A stretch of DNA of 64,000 nucleotides, from positions 248,001-312,000 of the forward strand of contig CAWJHQ010000005.1 of NCBI GenBank assembly GCA_963842775.1, written 5' to 3'. Shown here one piece after another: positions 38,843 to 47,415 of the stretch. The stretch's first letter is position 1; each line of letters opens with the position of its first letter. The notes beneath the pieces were generated by a model. That model was not told the origin of the DNA, did no database searches, and saw only the letters and a list, made by a program, of their open reading frames with translations. This stretch comes from R-RK-3 sp963842775. GTDB taxonomy: Bacteria > Pseudomonadota > Alphaproteobacteria > Rhizobiales > Rhodomicrobiaceae. The translations under genes and the position numbers were made by a program.

Positions 38843-40334
38843 TCAGTGGGACTTATAGTCCGCCACGCCCTTGGTCAGCGCGAATTCTTCCTCCGGCGAA
38901 AGCACAAGCTTGTGCCGCCCAAAGAGCGCGAAATAGAGGATGCCCACCGCGAACCAGATCGCCACGCCGATCGACGCCCTGACGGTAGACCGGATCGGCG
39001 AACTGGAAGCCGATGGTCACCAGCGCGATGATGATGGTGAGATAAGCGCCGAACTCGCCAAGCGGGCTGCGATAGGGACGCTCGATATGCGCATGCTGCC
39101 GGCGCAGCAGAATGAACGACACCCCTTGCGCGATATAGGAGCACATCGCGCCGAACACCGCCATGTTGAGCAGCGTGCCGCCAATCACGGCGCCGCCCGC
39201 TTCCTGGCCGAGATAGAACCAGATGCTGAGCATGATGGCGAGCGCCAGCAACGCACCGGAAATCATGGCGATGTGCGGCGTCTTGTAGGCGCCGTGCGTG
39301 ATCGACAGCCAGCGCGGGAAATAGCCCGCCCGCGACAGCGAATAGATCTGCCGCCCCTTGGCGAAGATGATCGTGTGGAAGCTGGCGATCAGGCCGATGA
39401 CCGCGACCAGCGAGAGGATCTTGGCGATCTCGGAGCCGTAGATCGCGCGGAAACCGTCAAGCAGCGGCTCGGTGGACTTGCCCAGCGCGAAAGAGCCGTT
39501 CGCCACCGACGGGTTCAGCCACAGGATCATGAAGGCCGAGATGATCAGCGTGAACATGCCGAGGATGATGCCGTTCGGCATGTCGTTCTTGGGGTCGACG
39601 GATTCCTCCGCTGCCAGCGGCAATTGCTCGATCGCCAGGAACAGCCACACCGCGAAGGGCAGAGCCGAAAGCGCGCCCATGATGCCGAAGGGCAGGAACG
39701 GGCCGTTGCCTTCCGGCAGCTGCGTGCCGTCAGGGGCGACATTCAGCGCCCAGCGCGAGAAGTCGGCGGCAGGGATGGCGCTGACCCAGAACGCGACAAG
39801 GCAGGCGAGCGCCAGCAGCGTCACGACCAGCGTCACCTTGAACGAGAGTTCGACGCCCGCGACGTTGAGGCCGACGAAGACGATGTAGCAGAATATCCAG
39901 TAGACCGGCTGGAACGCGGCCGGCGTGTCGAAAATCCCGCCGAGATATGAGCCGATGAAGAACACCACCACGGCGGGCGTGATCACATATTCCAAATTCT
40001 CGAACAGGCCGGTGATGAAGCCGCCCCATGGTCCCATCGTGGTGCGCGCGAAGGAATAGGCAGCGCCCGTATGGGGCAGCGCCGGCGACATCTCCGCGAT
40101 GCAGAAGACGAGGCCGAGATACATGATTGCGATCAGGATCGCCGCGATGAGCATTCCGCCCCAGCCGCCCGAGGCCAGGCCCAGATTCCAGCCGGAGAAA
40201 TGGCCGGAGATAACCGCGCCGACGCCCAATGCCCAAAGGCTGGCAACGCCGGCGTAACGCCTCAGTCCGCGCTGCTCGAAATAAGCGGCGTCCACCGTGC
40301 TATAGGTCACGCCCTGTTGTGAATCCTGCGCCAT
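38843..40334 (-). CDS. APC-family permease, ethanolamine-permease-like, frameshifted near the 3' end
   Basis: About 12 transmembrane helices. N-terminal signature YAGVASLWALGVGAVISGHFSGWNLGL (split) and SFARTTMGPWGGFITGLFENLEYV resemble the ethanolamine permease (Eat-type) branch of the amino acid-polyamine-organocation family. One extra base in the CCC run at 38977-38979 (plus strand) changes the last 45 residues; corrected, it ends SPEEEFALTKGVADYKSH at 38843. First gene of the catabolic cluster, divergent from the RpiR regulator. Confidence 0.88.
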
Positions 40335-40436
40335 ATGCCAAACCCCCTCCTGCCTTCATCCGAATGATCAGTCCTGCGTACGCACTCTCCTTGTCTTCTC
40401 TCCATCACGGCCGGAATTTATTATGCGGCCGAGTCT

Positions 40437-40491
40437 TGGAATGATCATTCCAGATGACGATCTTACGTGTCAAGGTGGAAGAAAAGTTCCA
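40437..40491. promoter_or_regulatory. Twin RpiR operator-like sites
   Basis: Site 1, 40437-40452: TGGAA-TGATCA-TTCCA, a perfect 16-bp palindrome. Site 2, 40476-40491: TGGAA-GAAAAG-TTCCA, the same arms and 6-bp spacing. They are 39 bp apart start to start, between the divergent permease and rpiR starts. Confidence 0.7.
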
Positions 40492-40501
40492 AGGCGAGGG
40501 G

Positions 40502-41404
40502 ATGACGGAAAACGCGACCATGTTGCCGGAAAGAGGCGAGAGTCCCGGGAAACCGGAGAGCATCCTGGAACGGCTGAAGCGTCGCGAGGGCGAGCTGACG
40601 GGCCAGGAACGGCGCGCCGCCGTCTATTTGCGGCTGCATTATCCGGCGGCGGGGCTGGGCGCCATGGCGCGTTTCGCGCGCGCGGCCAATGTCAGTCCGC
40701 AGACGGTGCTGCGCCTGCTGGCCAAGCTTGAGCTCGCGAGCTGGGAGGATTTCCAGGACCGGCTGCGCGTGGAACTGGCCGCCGAACAGGCCTCTCCGCT
40801 CGGGCGCTGGACGGCGCGCCGCGCCGCAGCCGATCCGCAGGCAGACTGGCTGACCGCGTTCGGCGACCGGCTTGCCCGCAATGTCGCGACGAGTTTTGCC
40901 GGCCTGTCCCCCGCCGATTTCGAGAGCGCCGCTCAGGCGATCGCCGACCCGAGGCACCGTGTGCTGGTGATCGGCGGCCGGTTCACCCAGCAGCTCGGCA
41001 GGCTTCTCGTGCGCCATCTGCAAATCGTGCGCGGCGGCGCCGAGGAGATCGGCAGCCTGTCCAGCACCTGGCCGGACCGGCTGATCGATGCCGGGCGCAA
41101 GACCATCGTCGTCGCCTTCGACATCAGGCGCTACTCGCAGGATGTCATCCGCTTCGCGGCGCTCGCCGCAGAACAGGGCGCGCGGATCGTGGCCATGACG
41201 GATTCCCACGACGCGCCCATCCTTGCCCATGCGTCGGAAAAAATGATCGGCATCGTCGAAAGCGCCGGCACCTGGGATTCGCTCACCGCCCTGCTCGCGA
41301 TCACCGAGGCGCTGGCGGCGCGCGTCACGGAGCTGTCCGGCGGCACGACGCCGGAGCGGCTCGCCCGCCTTGAATCGCTGCGCGAACGTCTTTTTCAGCC
41401 TTGA
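40502..41404 (+). CDS. RpiR/MurR-family regulator
   Basis: N-terminal HTH_6 domain (ERRAAVYLRLHYPAAGLGAMA, split; ANVSPQTVLRLLAKL) and C-terminal SIS domain (HRVLVIGGRFTQQLGRLLV, IVVAFDIRRYSQDVIRFAALA split, AQGARIVAMTDS-like). An ATG at 40454 is also open, but it would place the second operator inside the gene; ATG 40502 has GAGGGG directly upstream and is preferred. SIS domains bind sugar phosphates or related acids, so the effector may be a pathway intermediate. Divergent from the permease cluster, which it probably controls. Confidence 0.85.
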   Translation: MTENATMLPERGESPGKPESILERLKRREGELTGQERRAAVYLRLHYPAAGLGAMARFARAANVSPQTVLRLLAKLELASWEDFQDRLRVELAAEQASPLGRWTARRAAADPQADWLTAFGDRLARNVATSFAGLSPADFESAAQAIADPRHRVLVIGGRFTQQLGRLLVRHLQIVRGGAEEIGSLSSTWPDRLIDAGRKTIVVAFDIRRYSQDVIRFAALAAEQGARIVAMTDSHDAPILAHASEKMIGIVESAGTWDSLTALLAITEALAARVTELSGGTTPERLARLESLRERLFQP

Positions 41405-41571
41405 TTTTTTAGCTGCGCCGAACGCTCCCCGCCGTTTTGGACGTTCCCCCTGCAAGCGCATTTACCTTGTTTTCTCCTGTGATCGAATTGACGGAACAAA
41501 AGACCGTCCACAGGGCTTGATCAACTGACGCTGCATTTGCAACGCAGCCCGAAATAATTACGGAGGATCAC
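41405..41571. other. Promoter region before the secreted PepSY-like protein
   Basis: 167 bp. Contains GGAAC (41493-41497) followed 17 bases later by GCTT, a weak resemblance to general-stress EcfG promoters, and a TTGCAACGCAGC-rich stretch. No ORF. Confidence 0.3.
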
Positions 41572-41966
41572 ATGTCCACTCTACGAATAGGGATGGCGGC
41601 GTTGGCTATTGCCTGTACCGCCAGTCTCGCATCAGCCCAGACCACCAGCCCCCCGGCCGACGCGACAACGGAAAGCGCGAAACCTGCTCCGACGGAGCCG
41701 GACGCAAACCGCTCCCGCAGAGGCCACGAAACCCGCTCCCGCGCGAACCGATGAACCAGGCGGCAAATGAAGCCCAGAAGCCCCCGCTCCCCGGCGCCAA
41801 CAGCTTCACCGAAGGCCAGGCACGCGATCGGATCGCCAAGGCCGGTTTTGAGGACGTGCAGCAACTGAAGAAGGACGACCAGGGCGTCTGGCGCGGCCAG
41901 GCGAAGAAGTCGGGCCAGCAGGTCAGCGTAGCCCTCGACTATCGCGGCAACGTCGTTCAGCAATAA
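41572..41966 (+). CDS. Small secreted PepSY-like protein, frameshifted
   Basis: Signal peptide from ATG 41572 (MSTLRIGMAALAIACTASLASA), a Pro/Ala/Thr-rich linker, then a compact C-terminal domain (NSFTEGQARDRIAKAGFEDV; KKDDQGVWRGQAKKSGQQV; ALDYRGNVV) typical of short periplasmic PepSY-like proteins of Hyphomicrobiales. The two parts are in different frames with breaks in the linker, about 41690 to 41745. Eleven bases upstream of the stress-protein gene, so probably co-transcribed. Function unknown. Confidence 0.65.
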
Positions 41967-41976
41967 GGACAAGACC

Positions 41977-42562
41977 ATGACACAAGTTACACATGTTTAT
42001 GACGACGCCTCGACTGCGAGGGAAGTCGTCTCCGCTCTGGAAGAGGCCGGGTTCACTTCAAGCGAAATCAGCATCGTCACGCAGAAGGCCGACGGCATCA
42101 CCACGACCACCGCCGACGACGACCATGATGGCGCCAAGACGGGCGCGACGATCGGTCTCGTGGCCGGAACGGGCGCCGGACTTCTCGCCTCTTTGGGCGT
42201 ACTCGCCATTCCCGGTATTGGACCGCTTGTCGCGGCTGGCGTTTTGGCCACGACCCTGGCCACCGCGGCGGCCGGCACGATTACCGGCGGCCTGCTTGGC
42301 GCGTTGATCGACTACGGCGTTTCCCCTGAACACGCTGAAGTATACGCCGAAAATGTGCGCCGGGGCGGAACGCTGGTGTCGGTCAAGGCGGAAGGCGAGC
42401 GTCTCGCGGAAGCCGAAGAGATCATGCAGGACTATGATCCTGTCGATATCGGCGCGCGCGGCGAGACCTATCGCAAGGAAGGCTGGACCCGCTACGATCC
42501 CGACGCTCCCGGCTATTCGGACGACGATGCGGATGGCGAACGCGAGCGGTATCGCGCTCTAG
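41977..42562 (+). CDS. General stress protein 17M-like (YflT domain) with glycine-zipper
   Basis: N-terminal YflT-like domain (VTHVYDDASTAREVVSALEE, GFTSSEISIVTQK), a Gly/Ala-rich central segment (GATIGLVAGTGAGLLASLGV, AAGTITGGLLGALIDYGV) and a C-terminal part with RRGGTLVSVKAEGERLAEAE. As written the frame has no stop before 43104 and would run through the terminator and the opposite gene. One base removed near the end gives the TAG at 42560-42562, just before the terminator, which I take as the real end. Membrane association by the glycine zipper is possible. Confidence 0.7.
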
Positions 42563-42592
42563 CACATCAGCGGACGGGGACCATCTCGAAAG

Positions 42593-42620
42593 AAAAATGG
42601 GCCGTTCGCGGCCCATTTTT
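42593..42620. terminator. Bidirectional terminator
   Basis: AAAAATGGGCC-gttcgc-GGCCCATTTTT: perfect 11-bp stem with flanking A and T runs, between the convergent genes ending at 42562 and 42633. Confidence 0.9.
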
Positions 42621-42632
42621 TATCGTACCGCC

Positions 42633-43640
42633 TCAGTTCATCGGCTTCATGGTGGGCGGCGGCTCGCGCTTCGGGCGCTTCGGCGTCGGGCCGTCGGAAA
42701 AGCTGTTGAAGACGAGATCCGCCGACGTCGTATTATGCTGCGAGGGGTTAAGGCGTCCGGCCCAGATGTCCGTGGCGGTCGCGCCCTTGAAACTCATAAT
42801 GTGCTCTTCGCGCCATGACACCGCGCCCTTGTCGCGCACCGCGATCCGGGCAACGTCGTTGTTGAACTCCGTTATGTACATCGATTTCATCATCGCGAAC
42901 GGCCTGCCATCGATGGGCCGATCGAAGGCGACATCCAGCGCCAGCTTGTCGGTGTCGATCGTCGATATTTGCACGACCGCCGAACCGCCCCGTTCGAAAT
43001 CCATCTTGAAGGCGCGGAATTTCGGGTCGAAGGAAACCTCCTTGATCTTGACCAGCGGCCGCCCGTCGATCTCGACAGGGCCGATCAGGAAGGACGAGCC
43101 ATAGGCGGTATTGCGGAAGCCCTTCGGCGCCATGGGCCGGGGACGCCAATAGCCGTCCTGCGGGTAGAGGACGAGCACTTCCTCCGACCCGTCCGTGCGC
43201 AGCACCCAGACCTGGAGCATGTGAATGCTATGTTCCACCCGGTCGCCGATCCGCACATTCGCGGTCGCCTCACGCCAGAAGGTAGGGAAGGTGTAGCCGA
43301 CGATCCACAGGTCGTTGTCGTCAAACAGCGTGACCTTGCGCGGCGGAGCGACAGCCTTGTAGGCCGGATCGGCGGCCATGTCGCAGGCCGTCCAGTCGGC
43401 CTCGAAATTGTCCCGCATACCGACTGACAGATAGACCGGATGCGCCGCCTCGATGCGGAAGCTGCGCACATCCTTGTTCGCGAATGACAGCGCGACATTG
43501 TCTTTCTCGGCGCAAAGGACCGGTTCGCTTTCATTTTTCACCTCGACGGCGAGGCCGTCGAGCGAGGCGGCGCGGACAGGGAGGCCGGCCAGCCCGGCCG
43601 TTACCGTGATCCACAAAAACAACGCAGAAGCAAAACGCAT
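42633..43640 (-). CDS. Secreted protein of unknown function, 335 aa
   Basis: Signal peptide MRFASALFLWITVTAGLAGL with cleavage near VRAA. The mature protein is beta-rich (VALSFANKDVRSFRIEAAHP, DLWIVGYTFPTFWREATAN, FDPKFRAFKMDFERGG) with a basic Pro-rich tail. One Cys pair (VLCAE, TACDM) may form a disulfide. Uninterrupted. I do not recognise the family; homologues are to be expected in Hyphomicrobiales. Monocistronic, sharing the terminator at 42593-42620 with the convergent stress gene. Confidence 0.7.
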   Translation of the reverse strand: MRFASALFLWITVTAGLAGLPVRAASLDGLAVEVKNESEPVLCAEKDNVALSFANKDVRSFRIEAAHPVYLSVGMRDNFEADWTACDMAADPAYKAVAPPRKVTLFDDNDLWIVGYTFPTFWREATANVRIGDRVEHSIHMLQVWVLRTDGSEEVLVLYPQDGYWRPRPMAPKGFRNTAYGSSFLIGPVEIDGRPLVKIKEVSFDPKFRAFKMDFERGGSAVVQISTIDTDKLALDVAFDRPIDGRPFAMMKSMYITEFNNDVARIAVRDKGAVSWREEHIMSFKGATATDIWAGRLNPSQHNTTSADLVFNSFSDGPTPKRPKREPPPTMKPMN

Positions 43641-43752
43641 TCAAAACTCCTTAGCACTGCGACGAAGCAGATATTCAGATTGGGTTAGAAGCGGAATAAG
43701 GCGCGCCGGAGCAAATTACAAATAGATTTGGCTGTCGGCGAGCCAGCCGCGC

Positions 43753-44220
43753 CTAGCTCTCGGTTGCGCATAGCTCGGCGAGGCGGTCGAGAAAAGGGAG
43801 CTGGCCCGCGAGAATTTTCCGGGCGGCATCGGCGAGCGAGAACCATTCCGCGCGGTCGACCTCGGGGTAGGATTGGATGCGTCCGCTCCCCGGCGGCCAT
43901 TCGAGTTGAAATTCATTGCTGCGGATGGAAGCGGCATCGAGATCGCCTTCAAGCGCAAAAGCGACGACGCGCTTGCCGCCCCGCTGCTTCACTTCGCCGA
44001 GCGATTGCAGCAAACCTTCCGCCGCATGGCCGAGTTCTTCGGCGAGTTCGCGCCGGGCCGCCGCCTCCGGGTCTTCGTCCGGGCCGTATTCGCCCTTTGG
44101 AATCGACCATGCACCCTCGTCTTTGTTCCGCCAGAACGGGCCGCCGGGATGGACGAGGAGAATGCGCAGCTCGCCGCCGCGCCGGTTGTACATCATTATG
44201 CCTGCGCTCTGTGCGGCCAT
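43753..44220 (-). CDS. NUDIX hydrolase, diadenosine-polyphosphatase-like
   Basis: NUDIX box GEYGPDEDPEAAARRELAEE followed by LG. N-terminal GIMMYNRRGGELRILLVHPGG and AWSIPKGE are typical of the Ap4A/predicted 8-oxo-type NUDIX proteins found beside DNA repair genes. Start at 44220 (MAAQSAGIMMY) is preferred over 44262. Downstream of and on the same strand as the DNA ligase gene, with a 34-bp gap, suggesting co-expression. About 155 aa. Confidence 0.85.
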   Translation of the reverse strand: MAAQSAGIMMYNRRGGELRILLVHPGGPFWRNKDEGAWSIPKGEYGPDEDPEAAARRELAEELGHAAEGLLQSLGEVKQRGGKRVVAFALEGDLDAASIRSNEFQLEWPPGSGRIQSYPEVDRAEWFSLADAARKILAGQLPFLDRLAELCATES

Positions 44221-44295
44221 TGCCGAGCTTGATTCTCCCGTTCCGTCTCCGGAGCCAAGCATAACAGCTTTGACGGCGATGTCCCCCGCGTCCTG

Positions 44296-45880
44296 TCAAC
44301 GGATCAGCTTTTCCAGCGCATCGAGCTGATCGGCTTCATCCGCGGGCTTGTCCCAGCGGATGCGGCTGATCCGAGGAAAACGCATCGCTACGCCCGATTT
44401 GTGCCGCGTGGAAGCGTGAACGCTATCGAACGCCACTTCGAACACCAGCGCCTTTTCGACTTCGCGGACCGGGCCGAAGCGGTTCACCGTATTGTTGCGC
44501 ACCCAGCGGTCGAGCTGGCGCAATTCTTCATCGGTAAAGCCGAAATAGGCTTTGCCGACGGGCAGCAGCTCGTCGTCGCGCCACAGGCCGAACGTGTAGT
44601 CGGAATAGAAGGAGGAGCGCTTGCCGCTGCCGCGCTGCGCATACATCAGCACGGCGTCGACAAGCAGCGGATCGCGCTTCCATTTGTACCACTGCCCTTG
44701 CGGCCGCCCCGCAATATAGGGGCTGGATTTGCGCTTCAGCATCAGCCCCTCGACATGCGCGCCGCCTGCTTGGGACGCCGAGGCGCGGAGCGCGGCGAGG
44801 CTCTCCGGCCCGTCGAAGGGCAGCGGCATGGCGAGGTCCATGGCGCGCGGCTGCGTTTCGAGGTACCAGCGGTCGAGATGCTCGCGCCTTTCGGTGAGCG
44901 GCAGCGGGCGGAGATCGGCGTCGCCAAGCCGCAGCGCGTCGTAGAGGACCATATGCGCCGGGGCTTCGCCGATCAGCTTCGGCGTCGGCGCCTTGCGGTT
45001 CAGCCGCTGCTGCAGGTCGTTGAAGGAGCCGACCTCGCCATTCTTGCGGATCACCAGTTCGCCGTCCAATACCGCGTGGAAATCCACCGCCTCCATCAGG
45101 TCTGGAAACGCGCCGCTGATCTCGTCGCCCGTCCGGGAAAACAATCCCTTGCCTGCCGGCAGGCTGACGAGCTGCACGCGGATGCCGTCATATTTCCACT
45201 CGGCTTGAAAATCCTCCGGCGCGATTTGGCCGATGTCGTCATCGTCCAGCGCGGTCGCCAGCATCACCGGGTGGAAGACCACCTGCTGGCCGGTTTCCGG
45301 CTTGGGCGCGCGATGCTCCAGCCAGGCGAACAGCGTCTCATAGGGCGGCTGCAGCCCGTGCCAGACTTCCTCGACCTCGCCAAGCTCGACGCCGCCGAAA
45401 TCGGCGAGAATGCGCTTCATGAACCGCGCCGAGATGCCGACGCGCAAGGTCTGCGTGCCCAGCTTCAGCAGCGCCCAGCGCTGCGCCGGCGTCGAAATGT
45501 CGAGCAGGCCGGCGAGGAGCTGGCGTATTTCCGGTTTGGTGCCGCCGCGAAACGCCTCGATGAGCGCATGGAGAGGCGGCAATTCGCCGGAACCGGCCGC
45601 GCCTGGAGGCGTCGGCCAAAGATGCGCCACCGTCTCCGACATCTCGCCCACATAATCGTAGGACATGGCGAACAGCGCCGGATCGGTGCGCTCGGCGACG
45701 AGGTCGCGGACCAGCGTGCGCTTGAACAGGTCGAAGCGCAATTCGCCGGCGATCGCCGCCACCGCCCAGCCACGGTCCGGATCGGGCGTGCGGCGGAAAT
45801 AATCGTGCAGAATGGCCGCGCTTGGCGAGATTGCCATGCGAAAAATAGAGGCGGTCGAGAAGTTCGGCGAATGCGCGCAT
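44296..45880 (-). CDS. ATP-dependent DNA ligase (cisplatin-damage-response type), frameshifted
   Basis: Start MRAFAELLDRLYFSHGN at 45880; one extra base near 45816 (plus strand) separates LAKR from AILHDYFRRTPDPDRG. Domains: helical DNA-binding N-terminus, adenylation domain with the active-site Lys in AEWKYDGIRVQL, and an OB-fold C-terminus (EGLMLKRKSSPYIAGRPQG, WYKWKRDPLLVDAVLMYAQRG split). About 527 aa. The family usually neighbours an MBL-fold exonuclease and a DEXH helicase; neither is adjacent here. Confidence 0.88.
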
Positions 45881-45996
45881 GGCACGTCAAAGATGGCGAT
45901 AAACCGCTGTTTGGCAAGGGGTATGGCGGCTCCGCGCGGTCTCGGCCCGGCGCAATTCCCGACGGAAATGCTGCGGGAATCCGCGAAAATCATGTA

Positions 45997-46665
45997 ATGA
46001 TAGTTCACATGAATTGGTCGAAACATGGCGGCGGCGAAGGCCGGCGCGGCTATCATCATGGCAATCTGCGCGAGGCGCTCATTCGCGGGGCGCTGGCGCT
46101 CATTGCCGAAAAAGGCCCGGCGGGCTTCACCATCGCCGATGCGGCGCGCTCGGCGGGGGTCAGTCCGGCCGCGCCCTATCGGCATTTCCGCGACCGCGAC
46201 GATCTCATGGCCGATGTCGCGCGGCTCGGCTTCGAGGAGTTCACCGCCCGTCTCTCCGCCGCCTGGAATGGCGGCCAGCCAAACCCGTTCCGCGCCTTCG
46301 AGACTGTCGGCAAGGCCTATCTCGCTTTTGCGCGGGAGGAACCGGCCTTCTATGCCGCGATGTTCGACGCCGGAACCCCGGCCGAGCCAACGCCGGAACT
46401 GCGCCAGGCAGGCGAACAGGCCTTCGCCGTCTTGCGCGAGGCGTCGGAAGCGATCTGCCAGACCTTGCCGAAGGACAAGCGGCCGCCGGCCATGATGATG
46501 GCGCTGCATGTCTGGGCGGTATCGCATGGCATCGCCTCGCTGTTCGGACGCGGCGGCAGGGGCGGGCGCAAAACCCCGATGTCTCCCGAGGAGCTGCTGG
46601 AAGCGGCGATGCTGATTTATTTTCAAGGTCTTGGCATCGATCTCAGCGGCGGCGCGGCGCCCTGA
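45997..46665 (+). CDS. TetR-family regulator
   Basis: N-terminal HTH (REALIRGALALIAEKGPAGFT, split; SPAAPYRHFRDRDDLMADVARLGF) and a C-terminal ligand domain ending AMLIYFQGLGIDLSGG, of the TetR_C_13 type. Starts: ATG 45997 or 46009; the region overlaps a CATGTAATGATAGTTCACAT imperfect palindrome that may be its own operator. The adjacent DUF2852 gene has a similar ATGTGAATGT-type site. Confidence 0.85.
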   Translation: MIVHMNWSKHGGGEGRRGYHHGNLREALIRGALALIAEKGPAGFTIADAARSAGVSPAAPYRHFRDRDDLMADVARLGFEEFTARLSAAWNGGQPNPFRAFETVGKAYLAFAREEPAFYAAMFDAGTPAEPTPELRQAGEQAFAVLREASEAICQTLPKDKRPPAMMMALHVWAVSHGIASLFGRGGRGGRKTPMSPEELLEAAMLIYFQGLGIDLSGGAAP

Positions 46666-46723
46666 TCTCCGCCGCTTGGGCAGCACGCAGAATGCCCAAT
46701 TGCAAAAAATTTTACGCACTCGC

Positions 46724-46776
46724 TTGACAAGCCGCTCCATATGGATCATCTATGTGAATGTAACTAACATTTACAT
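46724..46776 (+). promoter_or_regulatory. Promoter with TetR operator-like palindrome before the DUF2852 gene
   Basis: TTGACA at 46724-46729 with a CATCTA/ATCTAT -10 about 17-18 bp later. Directly downstream is ATGTGAATGT-aacta-ACATTTACAT (46752-46776), arms matching at 9 of 10 positions, placed to block transcription. Confidence 0.6.
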
Positions 46777-46785
46777 GAGGACGAA

Positions 46786-47214
46786 ATGACTGTCGTCACC
46801 GCGAAGCTCGATGAATTCGGCAGACCGGCCTGGATCGCCATGATGGTGCTGGGCTTTATCGTTTGGTGGCCCGTCGGTTTGGCGGTGCTCGGCTTTCTGA
46901 TCTTTACTGGAAGGATGGGACGGATGGGTTGCAGACATGGCGGTTGGGGCAGATGGCATCGCGAGGGCCATCACGGCTGGCACGGTTACCATCCGCGCCA
47001 TCTTGGCCGCCGCGACAGCGGCAACAGCGCCTTCGAAGAGTATAAGATGGAGACATTGAAGCGGCTCGAAGAGGAGCAGGGCGAATTCCAGGACTTCCTG
47101 CAGCGCCTGCGCCACGCCAAGGACAAGGCGGAGTTCGACCAGTTCATGACCGACCGGCGCAACAAGCCGCAGACCCCGCCCGCGAGCGAGGCGCCGGAGG
47201 GCCAGCCGCAATAA
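46786..47214 (+). CDS. DUF2852 domain membrane protein
   Basis: One N-terminal transmembrane helix (AWIAMMVLGFIVWWPVGLAV, continuing LGFLIF), a His/Gly/Trp-rich juxtamembrane region (CRHGGWGRWHREGHHGWHGY) and a cytoplasmic coiled-coil-like helix (EEYKMETLKRLEEEQGEFQD, FLQRLRHAKDKAEFDQFM). This is the DUF2852 family of Hyphomicrobiales; function unknown. The His-rich segment could bind metal. Probably repressed by the upstream TetR protein. Confidence 0.85.
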   Translation: MTVVTAKLDEFGRPAWIAMMVLGFIVWWPVGLAVLGFLIFTGRMGRMGCRHGGWGRWHREGHHGWHGYHPRHLGRRDSGNSAFEEYKMETLKRLEEEQGEFQDFLQRLRHAKDKAEFDQFMTDRRNKPQTPPASEAPEGQPQ

Positions 47215-47242
47215 CAGCTAATTAGACGCGCCGCAAAGGCGC

Positions 47243-47375
47243 TCCACCCTCACCCGGCGACTGCGTCGCCGCCCTCTCCCGTCAAGGGAGAGGGCTAAAA
47301 AGGAAGAGCGCCTGTTTTCTTGCCCTCTCCCCTGGCGGGAGAGGGCTGCTGCCGCAGGCAGGTGAGGTGAGGGAG
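47243..47375. repeat. CCCTC-rich inverted repeat (type D), copy 2
   Basis: CACCCTCACCCGGCGACTGC, GTCGCCGCCCTCTCCC and GGGAGAGGGC on the left, CCCTCTCCCCTGGCGGGAGA and GGGC on the right, ending CAGGTGAGGTGAGGG. Related to the copy at 20019-20128. It separates two convergent genes. Confidence 0.75.
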
Positions 47376-47400
47376 AATCTGCGCGCGGAGCTTCGGCATC

Positions 47401-47415
47401 CGGAAAATGCTCTAG
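47401..47415 (-). repeat. Type A repeat remnant
   Basis: Minus strand CTCTAGAGCATTTTCCG: only the terminal piece of the type A element remains. It provides the stop codon of the MBL gene. Confidence 0.6.

Noticed and set aside
41493..41518. EcfG-type general stress promoter (GGAAC-N17-GCTT) before the secreted/stress gene pair
   Set aside because: The -10 box matches the usual CGTT at only two of four positions, so I keep it as a weak resemblance and not a promoter call.
42563..43104. C-terminal extension of the YflT-like stress protein
   Set aside because: It runs through a strong bidirectional terminator and antisense to a secreted-protein gene; a one-base shift gives a stop at 42562.
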